A stretch of DNA of 64,000 nucleotides from Muscardinus avellanarius (GCA_963383645.1 OY726572.1:67773738-67837737), one strand, 5' to 3'. Positions 22,985-33,835 are shown, counted from the stretch's first letter. Program-made: numbers and translations. Notes: generated by a model not told the origin, from the letters alone.

Positions 22985-23115
22985 ATTTCTAGCCAACCTG
23001 ATGATCTTTATTATCATTATCTTACAAACAGGGAAATCAAAGCATAGGGTTGTTAATAAGTTTACCCAAACTTACAAGGTTAGTAAGTGATGATGCCCCC
23101 ATGAACCTACAGCTT
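22985..23115 (-). repeat. Probable MIR fragment
   Basis: 'cttacaaacagggaaatcaa' then 'agtttacccaaacttacaag' and 'gttagtaagtgatg' match the antisense MIR order (fully spaced core). Confidence 0.6.
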
Positions 23116-23174
23116 AGCCATAGGCTAGATCCCAAAAAGTGAAACTTCTAGATCAAAGATATAAACATTTCAAG

Positions 23175-23175
<1 letters not shown>

Positions 23176-23210
<35 letters not shown>

Positions 23211-23268
23211 ATATATATACATATATACACATATATATTCAATATATATTTGAATATATATTCAAATC
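23176..23268 (+). repeat. Compound (GT)n and TA-rich microsatellite
   Basis: (GT)16 to 23208, then imperfect ATATAC/ATATATTC repeats. Confidence 0.9.
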
Positions 23269-23288
23269 TTCCTCTAAAAAGATTGTTT

Positions 23289-23505
23289 CAGCTGGGTATG
23301 GTGGCACATGCTTATAATCCTAGTACTTACTAGGATTGGAAGGCTGAGACAGGAGGATCACAGGTTCAAGGACAACCTCAGCAATTTAGTGAGGCTCTCA
23401 GCAAGCTAGTGAGACCGTTTCCAAAGAAGAAATAAAATTGGTCTGGGGAGTCGCTTGGAGGAAAAATGCCTTTGGGTTCAATTTCCAGTGCCACACACAG
23501 AAAAA
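23289..23505 (+). repeat. SINE composite
   Basis: B1 half containing a small internal duplication ('tagtacttactaggattgg') and an ID half ending 'ccacacacagaaaa'. Confidence 0.83.
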
Positions 23506-23600
23506 TATTGTTTCAATTTCTAGTCCAACCAGAGGCATAAAAGAACCAACTGGTTAGCAGAAAGAGGTATCTCAGTGATATGTATAACTATATATATATA

Positions 23601-23807
23601 TTTTTTTTCTTTTTGTGGTACTGGGTATTGAGCCCAGCGACATTCTACCTCTAAGCTAAACTTCCAGGCCTATTTTATTTTGAGGCAGGGTCTTGCTAAG
23701 TTGCTGAGGGCTTTGCTAAATTGCTGTGTTTGACCTCAAACCTGTGGTGCTCCCATCTCCGCCTCCTAAGTACTGAGATTACAGTCATGCACCACCATGC
23801 CTGGCTT
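23601..23807 (-). repeat. SINE composite, minus strand
   Basis: T-run, ID half 'ggtattgagcccagcgacat', then a B1 half ending 'caccatgcctggctt'. Confidence 0.85.
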
Positions 23808-23829
23808 CGCAATGACATCTTAATTTATT

Positions 23830-24058
23830 TTATTTTGTTTTATTGTATTTTTTTGTGGTACTGAGGAAGGAATCCAGGGGATTTCTACCTCCAGGCTACA
23901 CTTCCAGACCTATTTTATGTTTTATTTGGAAACAGGGTCTCACTAAATTGCTGAGAGCCTCACTAAGTAGCTGCGGCTGGCTTCGAACCTGTGCGATCCT
24001 CCTGTCTCAGCCTCCCGAGTTCTGGGAATACATGCATGCCCCACCATGCCCGGTTCAG
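23830..24058 (-). repeat. SINE type II with a 17-bp TSD
   Basis: Flanked by 'tgacatcttaatttatt' at 23813-23829 and 24059-24075. It lies 6 bp beyond the previous SINE. Confidence 0.9.
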
Positions 24059-24075
24059 TGACATCTTAATTTATT

Positions 24076-24612
24076 ATAAACATGATCACTAAGGATCTTT
24101 CCTTAGGGCCTTGATATTTCCTTTTTCACTATCTAGGAGTCTAATGTGTCTCCTGGGCATTTGATGGTAGCTTCTTCCCACTCTGAAGGGGAGGCTCTGG
24201 CATGGACTGGGAGGAAGACTGGATGGTGGTAAGGTGTGTGTGGGCTTCTGTACCCTCCTCACTTTTGTTCTTTCTGTTTTGGATGGTAGATAGGAGGGGA
24301 ACAAAGTGATTGGTTGCAAGCAAGTTGAGAAAAGGCACTTGGAGTCTTCCTGTGTAGCTCCTAAGCAGCTCTCCCTTGGGAGGGAGGGAGGTTATTCTCT
24401 TTCTCGTTTTCCATCCTGCATCTTTCCTTGGGTAAAGTCAATCTTAGATCTTGTTGAGAGGTGGATGTCTGCAAAAGATGTGTGACCAGGATGGATGGTA
24501 GGAGCATCAGAAGCAGGGGGATGAGCTTCTCCTTGCTGCCTGCTACCTGGGAATCGGAGTCAACTCCCCCACCCCTTGGTATCTAAGCCTGATCTTCCTT
24601 TGTGGACACTCA
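24076..24612. other. Unique stretch, no gene seen
   Basis: No SINE. Short frames only on the minus strand, with no recognisable domain. Confidence 0.45.
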
Positions 24613-24626
24613 TAGACTTCAATCTT

Positions 24627-24845
24627 TTTTTTTTTTTTTGAGCGTCTGGGGATGGAACCTAGGGGCATTTGACCTCCGAGCTACACCCCCTGCCCTATTT
24701 TTTATTCTTTATTTTGAAACAGCGTCTCACTAAGTTGCGGAGGGCCTCACTAAGTAGCTGAAGCTGTTGGTGAAGAACCGCAATCCTCCTGTCTCAGCCT
24801 CCCGAATGCTGGGATTACAAGCATGTGCCACCACACCCGATATTA
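24627..24845 (-). repeat. SINE type I-like, first of a double insertion
   Basis: Variant with 'gagcgtctggggatggaac' at the ID end. It is flanked by 'tagacttcaatctt' at 24613-24626 and 24846-24859. Confidence 0.9.
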
Positions 24846-24859
24846 TAGACTTCAATCTT

Positions 24860-25052
24860 TTTTTTTTTTTTTTTGGTACTGGGGTTTCTGGAAACCCTCT
24901 ACCTCTGGCTACACTCCCAGACCTATTTTTATATTTTTATTTGGAAACAGGGTCTATTAAGAAGCCAGCGAGGCTGGCTTTGAACCTGCGCGATCCTCTT
25001 GTCTCTGCCTCCCAAGCGCAGGGATTACAAGCATGTGCCACCACGCCCAGCG
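24860..25052 (-). repeat. SINE type III, second of a double insertion
   Basis: Shares the middle TSD copy (24846-24859) with the neighbour and has its own right copy at 25053-25066. The hairpin reads AAGCCAGC-GAG-GCTGGCTT. Confidence 0.9.
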
Positions 25053-25116
25053 TAGACTTCAATCTTGATAAATATCTTTATTTCATTAGATGATGATGTT
25101 CAGAGCATTTGTTTTT

Positions 25117-25357
25117 CTTTTTATTTTCTGTGAGGCACAAGGAGTTGAACACAGGGGCATTCTACCTCTCAGATTCTACCTCTCAGCCACATACACCGCC
25201 AGCCCTATTTTTTAAAAAATTTTTTAAAATTTGAAACAGGGTCTCACTAGGTTGGTGAGGGTCTCACTATTTCCTGAAGCTTGTCCTTGAATCTGTGCTC
25301 CTCCTGGCTCAGCCTCCCAAATACCAGGATTTCAGGCATGCACCACCACACCTGGCA
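25117..25357 (-). repeat. SINE composite, minus strand
   Basis: Old copy with an internal duplication of 'attctacctctcag' in the ID half. The B1 end is 'caccaccacacctggc'. Confidence 0.8.
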
Positions 25358-25758
25358 GAACACGGGCTTTCCTATTCATGTGTCGAGCAGGTGGAAAGGA
25401 GGCTGAGAGAGCAGACAGACAGGCCCATACCTCTGGAGCAAAACTGGAATCAGAACCAAGTCCTACATGGGGAGTTTCTCCCTCTCTGGCCTCCTCCTGC
25501 TTCCTCTTTATGAGCTCATCTTACTGTTTCCCTCATCTGCTCTCTTTCCCTATCTTTCCGTAGTTTTCTTTGAACTTCTTTGAAGTAGTTGATTATTGTA
25601 TTGGGTTCTGAAAACACGACTCCAAACCACCCAGAAAATTTACCCACTGCTGGATCCTTTGAGCCAAAGCCTGGGTCCTCTGTGTGGCTCTGAATTCTGT
25701 CCACCACCATCAAGCTGAACTTCTGGTTGCAAGTGACAGAAATACAGCTCAAATTAAT

Positions 25759-25832
<74 letters not shown>

Positions 25833-25835
25833 ACA
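25759..25835 (+). repeat. Compound (TC)n(AC)n microsatellite
   Basis: (TC)12 followed by about (AC)26 with one T interruption. Confidence 0.95.
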
Positions 25836-26740
25836 ATTTGTGAATCCATAGGACTGTGAACCAATCTTCACCAGGGTCAGGGCCACGGCTGGGAGTCAGG
25901 AGCTGGTAGAACCTGGGGCCAAGAGTTTTCAGAATGCTCAGCTCTCCCTCCTCTTTTCTCTCACTGATGACTGAACTCTTGGCCATCCTTAGATATCCAC
26001 TGATAAGATAGATGAACTTTCATTCTCAGTTCAAGGTAGGGAATCTGGGAAAGACCTCCATTCTCCCTAGGATAGTGTTCCGGCTGTCGGGCAGGGCAGT
26101 ACACTGCTGACACTACCAGGGGCTTGGTTCACCTTTTGATGACCATCTGCAGAGAAGAGGAAATCACTGTGAGTCAGGAAGCCTCCTAAGAGGCCACAGC
26201 CCTGGTCCCTGAGGGCAGAGATGGCCAAGAGCGGGCTCTGGCACCTTCTCCTAACCAGGGGCAGAAATGATTGTTCCCTTTGCTTAACAATGCCCCTGGA
26301 GCAAGTCGCCTACTCCATCTGTCTGCCAGCTCCAAGGAACACTGCCCAAAATAAAAATCCCTAATTAGAAAATCCTGCAATCCAGAGCAAAACAACTTAT
26401 TTGTTTCCTAGAATAATCTGGAGCCACATTTGGCTTGGCACCAGTGGGTCCCCACACGTTCAGGCAGCGTGCAGTGTGAAGATTCCAGCAGGGACCTTTA
26501 TTCAGCCAGGGGACAAGGGGAGGACCCCGGTGGCCCCCTCACCAGGCAGCAGCAAGCAGGGGCCCAGAACGGAACTGGTTTTGTCAATGATGGGCAGCGG
26601 GTTTCTGAAACAGGGTTGGTAGCAAATGGAAAGGAATTTAATAGGACTTCTAAACACTAGTTCCCACAAAGGCCAAACCAGTGACCCCTACCTTTAGTAA
26701 GGACACTTGATCTGCAGGGGACACAGAGAATGCAATGATA
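25836..26740. other. SINE-free stretch, no gene recognised
   Basis: About 900 bp of unique sequence with an AT-rich patch 'ccctaattagaaaatcctg' (TAATTA homeodomain core) at about 26360. Short frames at 26401-26660 have no recognisable domain. Confidence 0.4.
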
Positions 26741-26754
26741 GAGACCTCAAGCCT

Positions 26755-26945
26755 AAGAGTCAGGGGAACTGATTTCAAGCCAATCTTGCCATTTGCTTGT
26801 TCTGTGACTTTAAACTAATTACGAACCCTTTCAGTGCTTGTATTCTTTCCTCCATAAAATGGGGATTTATTACCTGCTCTGTCTGTAGTCTCAGAATTAA
26901 GAATTAACAAATTAAATAATTGAAGCACAGGTACTCACTCCATCA
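26755..26945 (+). repeat. MIR element
   Basis: 'tgttctgtgactttaaacta' and 'tcctccataaaatggggatt', then 'tgtagtctcagaattaagaa', keep MIR order and spacing on the plus strand. Confidence 0.7.
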
Positions 26946-26989
26946 AGGAAAGGCAATGTGGGGGACAATGTATTCAATTAAAAAATAGT

Positions 26990-27232
26990 GAAGCTGGGTG
27001 GGCGTGGTAGGCACACACTTGTGATCCCAATATTTGGGAGACCGAGACAGGAGGATCTCAGGTTTATGGCCAGCCTCAGCTACATAGTGAGGCCCTCTGC
27101 AACTTAGTGAGACCCTGTTTCAAAATGAAGAATAAAAAATAGTCCTGGGGGTGTAGCTCAGAGGTAGAATGCCCCTGGTTTCAATACCCAGTACCACAAA
27201 ACAAGAACAAAGAAAAAAAAAAAAGAAATAAT
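26990..27232 (+). repeat. SINE type I
   Basis: B1 head with a small insertion ('gctgggtgggcgtggtagg'), linker 'caaaatgaagaataaaa', ID half and an A-rich tail. Confidence 0.86.
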
Positions 27233-27375
27233 GGATAACTCTTTCCAGGCTAAAATGTGATTTGTGTTTTCTGGGCACCTGCTCATATGGAGGCAGGATT
27301 GTCACCATGGCCTGAATTTCATGGGTATTTTCTTCCAATCCTTTCCCCCTTCTCCTCCTCCTCTTCCTCCTCCTC

Positions 27376-27502
27376 CTTTTGAACCAGGACCTCACTAGGT
27401 TACTGAGAGCCTCACTAAGTAGCCAAGCTGCTGAACTTATGACCCTCCTGTCTCAGCCTCCTATGCGCTGGAATTACAAGCAAACCCCACCATGCCCAGC
27501 TC
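27376..27502 (-). repeat. SINE B1 half, minus strand
   Basis: Only the 7SL-derived half is present. It is preceded by a CTCCTC-rich tract in place of the linker and ID part. Confidence 0.75.
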
Positions 27503-28128
27503 CAGTCCTTGCTCTTATTCATTCGCTCAGCCTTTCATTCATCTAAATATTTAACAAGGACCCGATTTTCAGCCAGTTCATTGACTTATTACAGAGAAGT
27601 GTGATAAATGGGACAGTGGTGGGGGGACTTGAGACCCAGGAAGACACAGGAGGTGGCTTTCCAGCCAGGGTATTCAGGGAGGGCTTCCCCCAAGGGACTG
27701 GAATTCCAAGTAAGACCATAAGGTTGAGTAGAAGTTAGCCCAAAAAAGGGAAAAAGTTGAGTGGAAGGATGAAGGAGGAGAAAAGGATTCAGGACGCTGA
27801 AGGAAATCCACGGTAGCTGGAGCATAGGAGCGAGAGGTTAGAAAGGAGAAGTGGGGTCCTGCTGGAGATGCCAAGCTCAGGATCATGGAACACCTTTTCA
27901 GCGTGTTTAGGCACTTGGACTTTCTCATTAAGGCAATAAGATGCCATCAGAGAAGTTTAGGCTGTGTAGGAGATGCCGTTTTTATCTTGGAAAGACCAAT
28001 CTAACAACAGTAAGGAAGGCATCCTAGAGGAAGGTCAGCTAGCAGCTAGGAGGCTGGACAGCAATTCAGGTGAGAGAGGTCTCAGCTGAGCCATGTGGAG
28101 GCAACAGAGTTACACCTATCTAGAAGCT
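27503..28128. repeat. Probable ancient mammalian repeat, family not assigned
   Basis: 'cttggactttctcattaagg', 'gatgccatcagagaagttta' and 'ttggaaagaccaatctaac' recall a common old mammalian element that describes mass-gain-like words ('ggattttattctaagtgcaatgggaagcc' in other species is not reproduced here). Divergence is high and the limits are uncertain. Confidence 0.35.
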
Positions 28129-28202
28129 ATTCTTTTTTTTGTGCTGGGGAGCAAATCCAGGTTCATACACGCTAGCTCTACCAAGCTACACCTCCAGCCC
28201 AG
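28129..28202 (-). repeat. ID-type SINE with a longer tRNA-like body
   Basis: Reads back as a tRNA-Ala-like sequence with extra bases in the anticodon region ('acacgctagctctacc'), unlike the deleted ID half of the composites. Confidence 0.6.
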
Positions 28203-28677
28203 GAGCTACTCTATAATGGATATATGTGGTGAATAGCTATCTACTTGTGGGGCAGAGGGAGAGAAAGGAACCGGGCCTGATTCTTGGGTTCTGGTTTTGC
28301 CGGTGGGGTAGGCATTTACTCAGGTGGAGAATCAGCAGGAGGAGCAGCGTCTCCCCACCCACACATACTGGCTTTAATTTTCAGAGCTATAATTTATATA
28401 CAGTAAAGAAGCAAGTCTTAAGTATATGATTTGATGGCGTTTTACCAAGATATAGAACATTTACATCCCCAGAAAGTTCCCACATGCTCCTTTCTAATCA
28501 GCAGACACCCCCTCTTTGAAGTAACCATTTTTCTTAATTCTATCACTATAGACTAGTTTGCCTATTCATAAACCTTCTATAAATGGACTGTTTCAGCATG
28601 TACTATTTTGTGCCTGGCTTGTTTTGCTCAACATGTATCTAAGATTTATTCATTCCATGTTTTGCATGTATCAGTAG

Positions 28678-28755
28678 TTTCTTTCTTTCTTTCTTTCCTT
28701 CCTTCCTTCTTTCTTTCTTTCTTTCTCTCTCTCTTTCTTTCTTTTTCTTTCTTTG
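28678..28755 (+). repeat. (TTTC/TTCC)n microsatellite
   Basis: Pyrimidine-only tract of TTTC, TTCC and CTCT units that grew from the tail of the next SINE. Confidence 0.9.
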
Positions 28756-29101
28756 CAGTACTGGGGATGGAACCTAGGGGCATTCTACCTCCGAGCTACA
28801 CCTCCAGTCCTATTTTTTATTCTTTATTTTGAGACAGGGTCTCACTGAGTTGCAAAGGGCCTCACTAAGTAGCCGAGGCTGTCCACCAACCGCAATCCTC
28901 CTGTCTCAGCCCCCAAATGCTGGAATTACAAGCGTGCGCCAACACACCCAGCCACAGCCCTATTTTTTATTCATTTTGAAACAGGGTCTCACTGAGCTGC
29001 AAAGGGCCTCACTAAGTAGCTGAGGGTGTCCTTGAACCACGATTCTCCTGTTTCAGCCTCCCAAATGCTGGTATTACAAGCATACACTACCACGCTCAGC
29101 T
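28756..29101 (-). repeat. Two nested or adjacent minus-strand SINEs
   Basis: Composite 28756-28953, then a B1 half 28960-29101. 'agccctattttttatt' recurs at the junction, so the first copy may have inserted into the linker of the second. Confidence 0.8.
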
Positions 29102-29223
29102 GTTTATTCTTTTTTTAAATTACTAATATCTCATTGTTGGGATGTACGATAGTTTATCTGTTCTCCCACCGATGAGAGTAGGTTTTTGTTGTAGTTATGG
29201 TTTGCTTTTATGTTTGTTAAGTT

Positions 29224-29445
29224 TTTGTGTGTGTGTGTGTGTCTGTATGTGTGTCACAGGGGATGGAACCCAGGGACATTCAACTTTTGAGTTACACCCA
29301 CAGCCCTATTTTTTTATTCTTTATTTTGAAACAAGGTCTCACTAAGTTGCAGAGGTCCTTACTAGGTAGCTGTCTGTGAACCATGATCCTCCAGTCTCAG
29401 CCTCCCAAATGCTGGGATTACAAGCATGAGCCACCACGCCCAGTT
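29224..29445 (-). repeat. SINE type I, minus strand
   Basis: (GT)n tail, ID half and B1 half ending 'gagccaccacgcccag'. Confidence 0.86.
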
Positions 29446-29502
29446 TGTTAGTTCTGAGGAGACCAAAAGATGATTTAAAAGTGAATGACGAGCTGGGCCG
29501 GG

Positions 29503-29680
29503 TCGCAGGACTCTGGACCCTGGGCGGGGGTCAGGCGGGGCACGCTGGACCCCTGGAGAAACCAGGGCCAGGTGGCAAGGCCCTGGGCCCCAGGCAGGGG
29601 TCAGGCGGGGCACGCCGGACCCCTGGAAGAGCCAGGGCCCAGGTCGCTGGACCCCTGGGGAAACCAGCCCGGGTCACAGT
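29503..29680 (+). repeat. GC-rich tandem repeat, 70-bp period
   Basis: 'tcaggcggggcacg' occurs at 29531 and 29601, exactly 70 bp apart. 'ctggacccctgg' or its one-base variant occurs at 29545, 29615 and 29647. There are about two full units and one partial. Confidence 0.8.
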
Positions 29681-29799
29681 GTTACTGAGTGCCTGATCCC
29701 ACAACCTTCTCAAACCACACATACTGTCTTCTCTTATTAAAAAAAAAAAAAGGAAAAGAAAAAGAAAAAAGAAAGATATCGGAGAGGGGTCAAGAAGGC

Positions 29800-30330
29800 C
29801 ATGGCAGATGCCAGGACACTGGAGATGCAGACAAGACTTATCCAAATGCACTGGAACTTATGGAAAAATTTCCCGTGAAGGAGGACTGCTTCTTCTCTAC
29901 ATTCTTAAGAATCTTGGACATCACCTGTAAGGAGAGAGTTTAGCGGAGACCTAGGAGAAAGGCGGTGTTGGAAGCGGTCTCCATGATGGCGGTGGAGACT
30001 TTTGTATTCAGGAGAAGCAGAAATCGGATCCTACCAACCTTATTTTTTGGAGAAATTACACCAAACGTTGAATGCTACTGTCACGCATGCTTAGGAACAC
30101 TGGACAACATTCAGAGTGGAAAAAGAGCTTGGGAAATATTTGAAATGGTGGAGGCAGTGGCAATGGCAGTGGCCAGTACTCAGGGGAGGCAGAGATTTGA
30201 TGCATTACACCTGGAACCTTTGAAGTAATACCCCCAGAGGCAGAATGCTATCACCATGCACCCTCGAGAACGTCGGACAAATGGCTGGGTGAAGAGGGTG
30301 CTCGGATTGAAGCCTGCCGAGGGGTGAGGC
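29800..30330 (+). repeat. Degenerate tandem repeat of about 175 bp, three units, unclassified
   Basis: Related blocks begin at 29899, 30085 and 30258 (consensus about RCAT-CTTARGAACRCTGGACAWCA). A second related block, 'gtattcaggagaagcagaaa', begins at 30004 and recurs as 'gtactcaggggaggcagaga' near 30176. The middle unit lies in an open frame (29965-30228), but the units do not share a frame free of stops. No known family was recognised. Confidence 0.55.
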
Positions 30331-30852
30331 CGGCTGTGACGGACACAGCAAAGCTGGGATTGGAGTCTGAATATGAAACAAAGTATAATTTTTTTCTAAA
30401 GGGCATTAAAAATAGAGTCAGTGGAGGAAAATGTTTTCTTGGATGGGAAGATTCAATAGTATAAATATGTCAATATGTGTCCGTGGATTCTTGTGATGCA
30501 GACACTGAGATGGAGCGAGGGGTGCTGGGGCTTATTTGGGAGGGAGTAACACATGTAAGAGATTGGGCAGGAGAGCGTCGGACTGCAATGTACCTCTGAC
30601 AAAGACTCAGCGAACCCAGCGGTGAAGTCCAGGGCCCAAATTGCCCATTAGAAGAATCTGCACTGGGAAGAAATGATCAGGCCCTAGTACCTGCTCCATG
30701 CTCTGTCACTGGTGGAGGCCTAACTGGAAAGAGGTGCACAGAAAAGGTGCTCATGACTGGTGACTCAACTGCTTACATCTGATGGACTCTTTTCCTTCAT
30801 TCTTCCCTCTTTTTGTCCCTCCCTCCCTCCCTCCCTCTCTCCTTCTCTCCTT
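30331..30852. other. Unique stretch, no gene recognised
   Basis: Follows the tandem-repeat block; relation to it is unknown. It ends in a (TCCC)n pyrimidine tract at about 30810-30850. Confidence 0.4.
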
Positions 30853-31053
30853 TCCTTCTGTACTCGGAATTGAACCCAAGGGCATTTTACCTCCAAGCTA
30901 TACTCACATCCCCTTTTATTTTTTATTTGAAACAAAGTCTTACTAAGTTGCTGAGGGGCTTGCTAAGTTGCTGAGGCTGGCCTTGAACCTGCCAGCCTCT
31001 TGTCTCAGCCTCCCAAGTACTGGGATTACAGGCATGCACCACCACACCTGACT
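30853..31053 (-). repeat. SINE composite, minus strand
   Basis: Complete, ending 'caccaccacacctgact'. Confidence 0.86.
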
Positions 31054-31066
31054 TGATAAGTTATTT

Positions 31067-31284
31067 CTCTTTTTTTTCCCCCCCAGGTCTGGGGATGGAA
31101 CCCAAGAGTATATGACCTCCGAGCTGTACCCCCTGCCGTATTTTTTATTCTTTATTTTGAAACCAGGTCTCACTGAGTTGCAGAGGGCCTCACTAAGTAG
31201 CTGAGGCTGTCTGCGAACTGTGATCCTCCAGTCTCAGCCTCCCGAATGCTGGGATTACAAGCGTGCGCCACCACGCCCGGCTCC
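31067..31284 (-). repeat. SINE type I-like with TSD
   Basis: Variant with 'caggtctggggatggaac'. It is flanked by 'gataagttattt' at 31055-31066 and 'gataagtttttt' at 31285-31296. Confidence 0.87.
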
Positions 31285-31407
31285 GATAAGTTTTTTCTTG
31301 AAGGGAGATGCGAGCTATCTCGCCCATAGTCACCACAGTCAGTTCTCCCTAAGTCAGTCTGTGAGTTTCATGCTATTCCATTAAGAATGCCAATAACATA
31401 GGCTTTT

Positions 31408-31632
31408 GTTATTTTTATTTTATTTTATTTTTTGTGGTGCTGGGGATTGAACCCAGGAGCATTCTACCTCCGAGCTACTCCTCCAGCCCTATTTTTTATT
31501 ATATATTTTGAAACAGGGTCCCACTGTTCCAGAGGATCTCATTTAGTAGCTGAGGCTGTCCTCGCACCTGGATCTTCCTGTCTCAGCCTCCTAAGTACTG
31601 GGATTACAGGTGTGTGCCACCACACCCAGCTC
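31408..31632 (-). repeat. SINE composite with a 15-bp TSD
   Basis: Flanked by exact 'ataacataggctttt' at 31393-31407 and 31633-31647. Confidence 0.9.
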
Positions 31633-31695
31633 ATAACATAGGCTTTTAGAAAGAAGAAAAATGCCAGTAACAGACTTTTAGAAGAAGGCTTTTAG

Positions 31696-31914
31696 GCTGG
31701 GCATGGTGGCACACGCTTGTAATCCCAGCATTCGGGAGGCTGAGACCGGAGGATCGCGGTTCGCAGACAGCCTCAGCTACTTAGTGAGGCCCTCTGCAAC
31801 TTAGTGAGACCCTGTTTCAAAATAAAGAATAAAAAATAGGAAAAGGAATGTAGCTCAGAGTTCAAATGCCTCTGGGTTCCATCCGCAGACCCGCAAAACA
31901 AAATCAAAACAAAA
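31696..31914 (+). repeat. SINE type I with an 11-bp TSD
   Basis: Flanked by 'aaggcttttag' at 31685-31695 and 31915-31925. It landed within 50 bp of the preceding SINE but on the other strand. Confidence 0.9.
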
Positions 31915-32091
31915 AAGGCTTTTAGAATAGTCGACAAATTAATTCTAAAGTATGTTTGCAAGACCATGAGGGAATGGTCAAGAGAATTTTGGAAATAGTA
32001 ATTCATGCCCTACGAAATGTCAAAGCCTATTAAGATAATAGAGAGCTAGAGTAACAACTAGACCAATATATATGAAATTAGAATATGATAA

Positions 32092-32316
32092 ACTGGGCAT
32101 GGTGGTGCATGCTTGTAATCTCAGTACATAGTTGTAATCCCAGCAATTTAGAGAGATCCTGGTTTGGAGACAGCCTCAGCAACTTAGTAAGACCCTCAGA
32201 AACTTAATGAGACCCTGTTTCAAAATGTAAAAATAAAGGGGGGGGGGACTGAGGGCATAACTTGGAGGTAGACAGCCCCTGAGTTCAATCCTCAGCGCCC
32301 TCTCCCACAAGAGTGC
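32092..32316 (+). repeat. SINE composite, diverged
   Basis: B1 half with a duplicated 'ttgtaatc(t/c)cag' word, a G8 run in the linker region, and an ID half. Confidence 0.8.
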
Positions 32317-32605
32317 CTACAAACAAAATTAAAGAGACACATTACTCAGTGGAAAAGCTGAAGAGTAATACAGATGAAAAGATGTTCAACCTCATGATAA
32401 TAATTGCAAATTAAACAACAATGAGATATAAGACAGATATTTTTTAGATAGGTAAAGGTTTAAAAGGTTAATAATATTCAGCATCGGTGTTAAAGAATGA
32501 AGCATACCTAATTATAAAAAGCTATTTATAATAATGCTCATTATTATAGGCTTTATTTTATTTTATTAAGGTTAAAAGCAACTCAGAACAACATCCGTAG
32601 TATGA
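32317..32605 (+). repeat. L1 fragment, plus strand
   Basis: 'gatgttcaacctcatgataa' and 'caaattaaacaacaatgaga' match the end of L1 ORF2 ('...aaattaaaacaacaatgagat...' order). Confidence 0.65.
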
Positions 32606-32609
32606 TCCC

Positions 32610-32880
32610 ATTTTTTAAAAGACTTTTATTGGTACATCACCATCTCACATCATTGTGTAGTTCAAAGTGGTAGCGACATAGCACACAGCACTTGGCGAGC
32701 TCCCTCCCCACTCCCCCTCCCCCCAGCACATGATACTGAGATTGACACTGATAATCTCACATATGTACATAATTTCAGGATCAGTGTTTCCTTCATTAGT
32801 TATCCCTCCCCCCTTCATACCTCTCTCCCCTGGACCCCTCCTCCACACTAAGGGGGTTTCTCCTCCATTAGTATGATTCC
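32610..32880 (-). repeat. L1 3' UTR fragment, minus strand
   Basis: Begins with a T-rich run (the poly(A) of a minus-strand element), then 'gacttttattggtacatcac' and a C-rich tract. Related segments at 47299 and 62378 share the layout. Confidence 0.55.
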
Positions 32881-32881
32881 C

Positions 32882-33092
32882 CCCTTTTTTTGTGTGGTAC
32901 TGGGGATGGAACCCTGGGGCATTCTACCTCTGAGCTACACCCTCTGCCCTATTTTTTATTCTTTATTTTGAAACAAGGTCTCACTGAGTTTCAAAGGGCC
33001 TCACTAAGTAGTTGAGGCTGTCCTTGAACCGAGATCCTCTTATCTCAGCCTCCCAAATGTTGGGATTACAAGTGTGCGCAGCCATGCTGGCT
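32882..33092 (-). repeat. SINE type I, minus strand
   Basis: T-run, '(g)tggtactggggatggaac', B1 end 'gcagccatgctggct'. Confidence 0.86.
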
Positions 33093-33176
33093 CCATTTTG
33101 AAAAAGAAACAAATATATTTATGTGTGTGTTTGTGGGTGTGTGTGTTTGCATATGCATAGATAAAGGTCTGGAAGG

Positions 33177-33378
33177 GGGCTAGACATGGTGGCGCATGCT
33201 TGTAATCCCCGCACTTGGGAGGCGGAGACAGGAGGATCATGCAGGTTTGAAGCCAGCCGCACTGGCTTAAGAGACCCTGTTTCCAAATAAAAAAGTATAA
33301 AAATAGGTCTGGGAGTGTAGCCCGGAGGTAGAAGGGTTTCCAGGAACCCCAGTACCACCAAAAAAAAAAAAAAAAAAA
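33177..33378 (+). repeat. SINE type III with a 14-bp TSD
   Basis: Flanked by 'aaaggtctggaagg' at 33163-33176 and 33379-33392. The hairpin is slightly decayed (AAGCCAG...CTGGCTT). Confidence 0.92.
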
Positions 33379-33480
33379 AAAGGTCTGGAAGGATGTATGT
33401 TGAACTGTTGAGAGTTTAACTCTGAGGAAAAGGGGGTAGAAGAAACTCTACATTTTACTTTGTATAATTCCTTGTTTAAT

Positions 33481-33835
33481 TTTTTTTTTTTTTTGTGTGT
33501 GTGTGATACTTGGGATGTAACCCAGGGGCTTTCTACCCTTGGGCTATACTCCCAGACCTATTTTATATTTTATTTTGAAACAGGGTCTCACTAAATTTCT
33601 GAGAGCCTCACTAAGTAGCTGAGGCTGGCTTCAAACCTGCACAATCCTCCTGTCTCAGCCTCCCAAGTACTGGGATTACAAGCATGGACCACCATGCCCG
33701 GCTTGTTTAAAATTTTTGAAACAAGGTCTTGTTAAGTTGCTGAAGAGCTTGCTAATTGAGGAGGCTGGCCTTGAACCTGTGATCCTCCTGTATCACCCTC
33801 CCAATACTGGAGTGTATAACCAGGCCCAGTTATGA
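33481..33835 (-). repeat. Type II SINE inserted beside an older B1 half
   Basis: Type II copy 33481-33703 flanked by 'cttgtttaa'; older B1 half 33715-33835. Confidence 0.82.

Larger units (their letters stand above)
28375..29222 (-). repeat. Old L1 3' portion split by SINEs
   Basis: Pieces 28375-28677 and 29102-29222 carry antisense L1 landmarks ('gagctataatttatatacag', 'cctattcataaaccttctat', 'ctcattgttgggatgtacg'). They are separated by a (TTTC)n tract and two SINEs. Confidence 0.6.

Noticed and set aside
29965..30228. 87-codon frame as a real gene
   Set aside because: It lies in a degenerate tandem repeat whose other units have stops in the corresponding frame; no conserved domain was seen.
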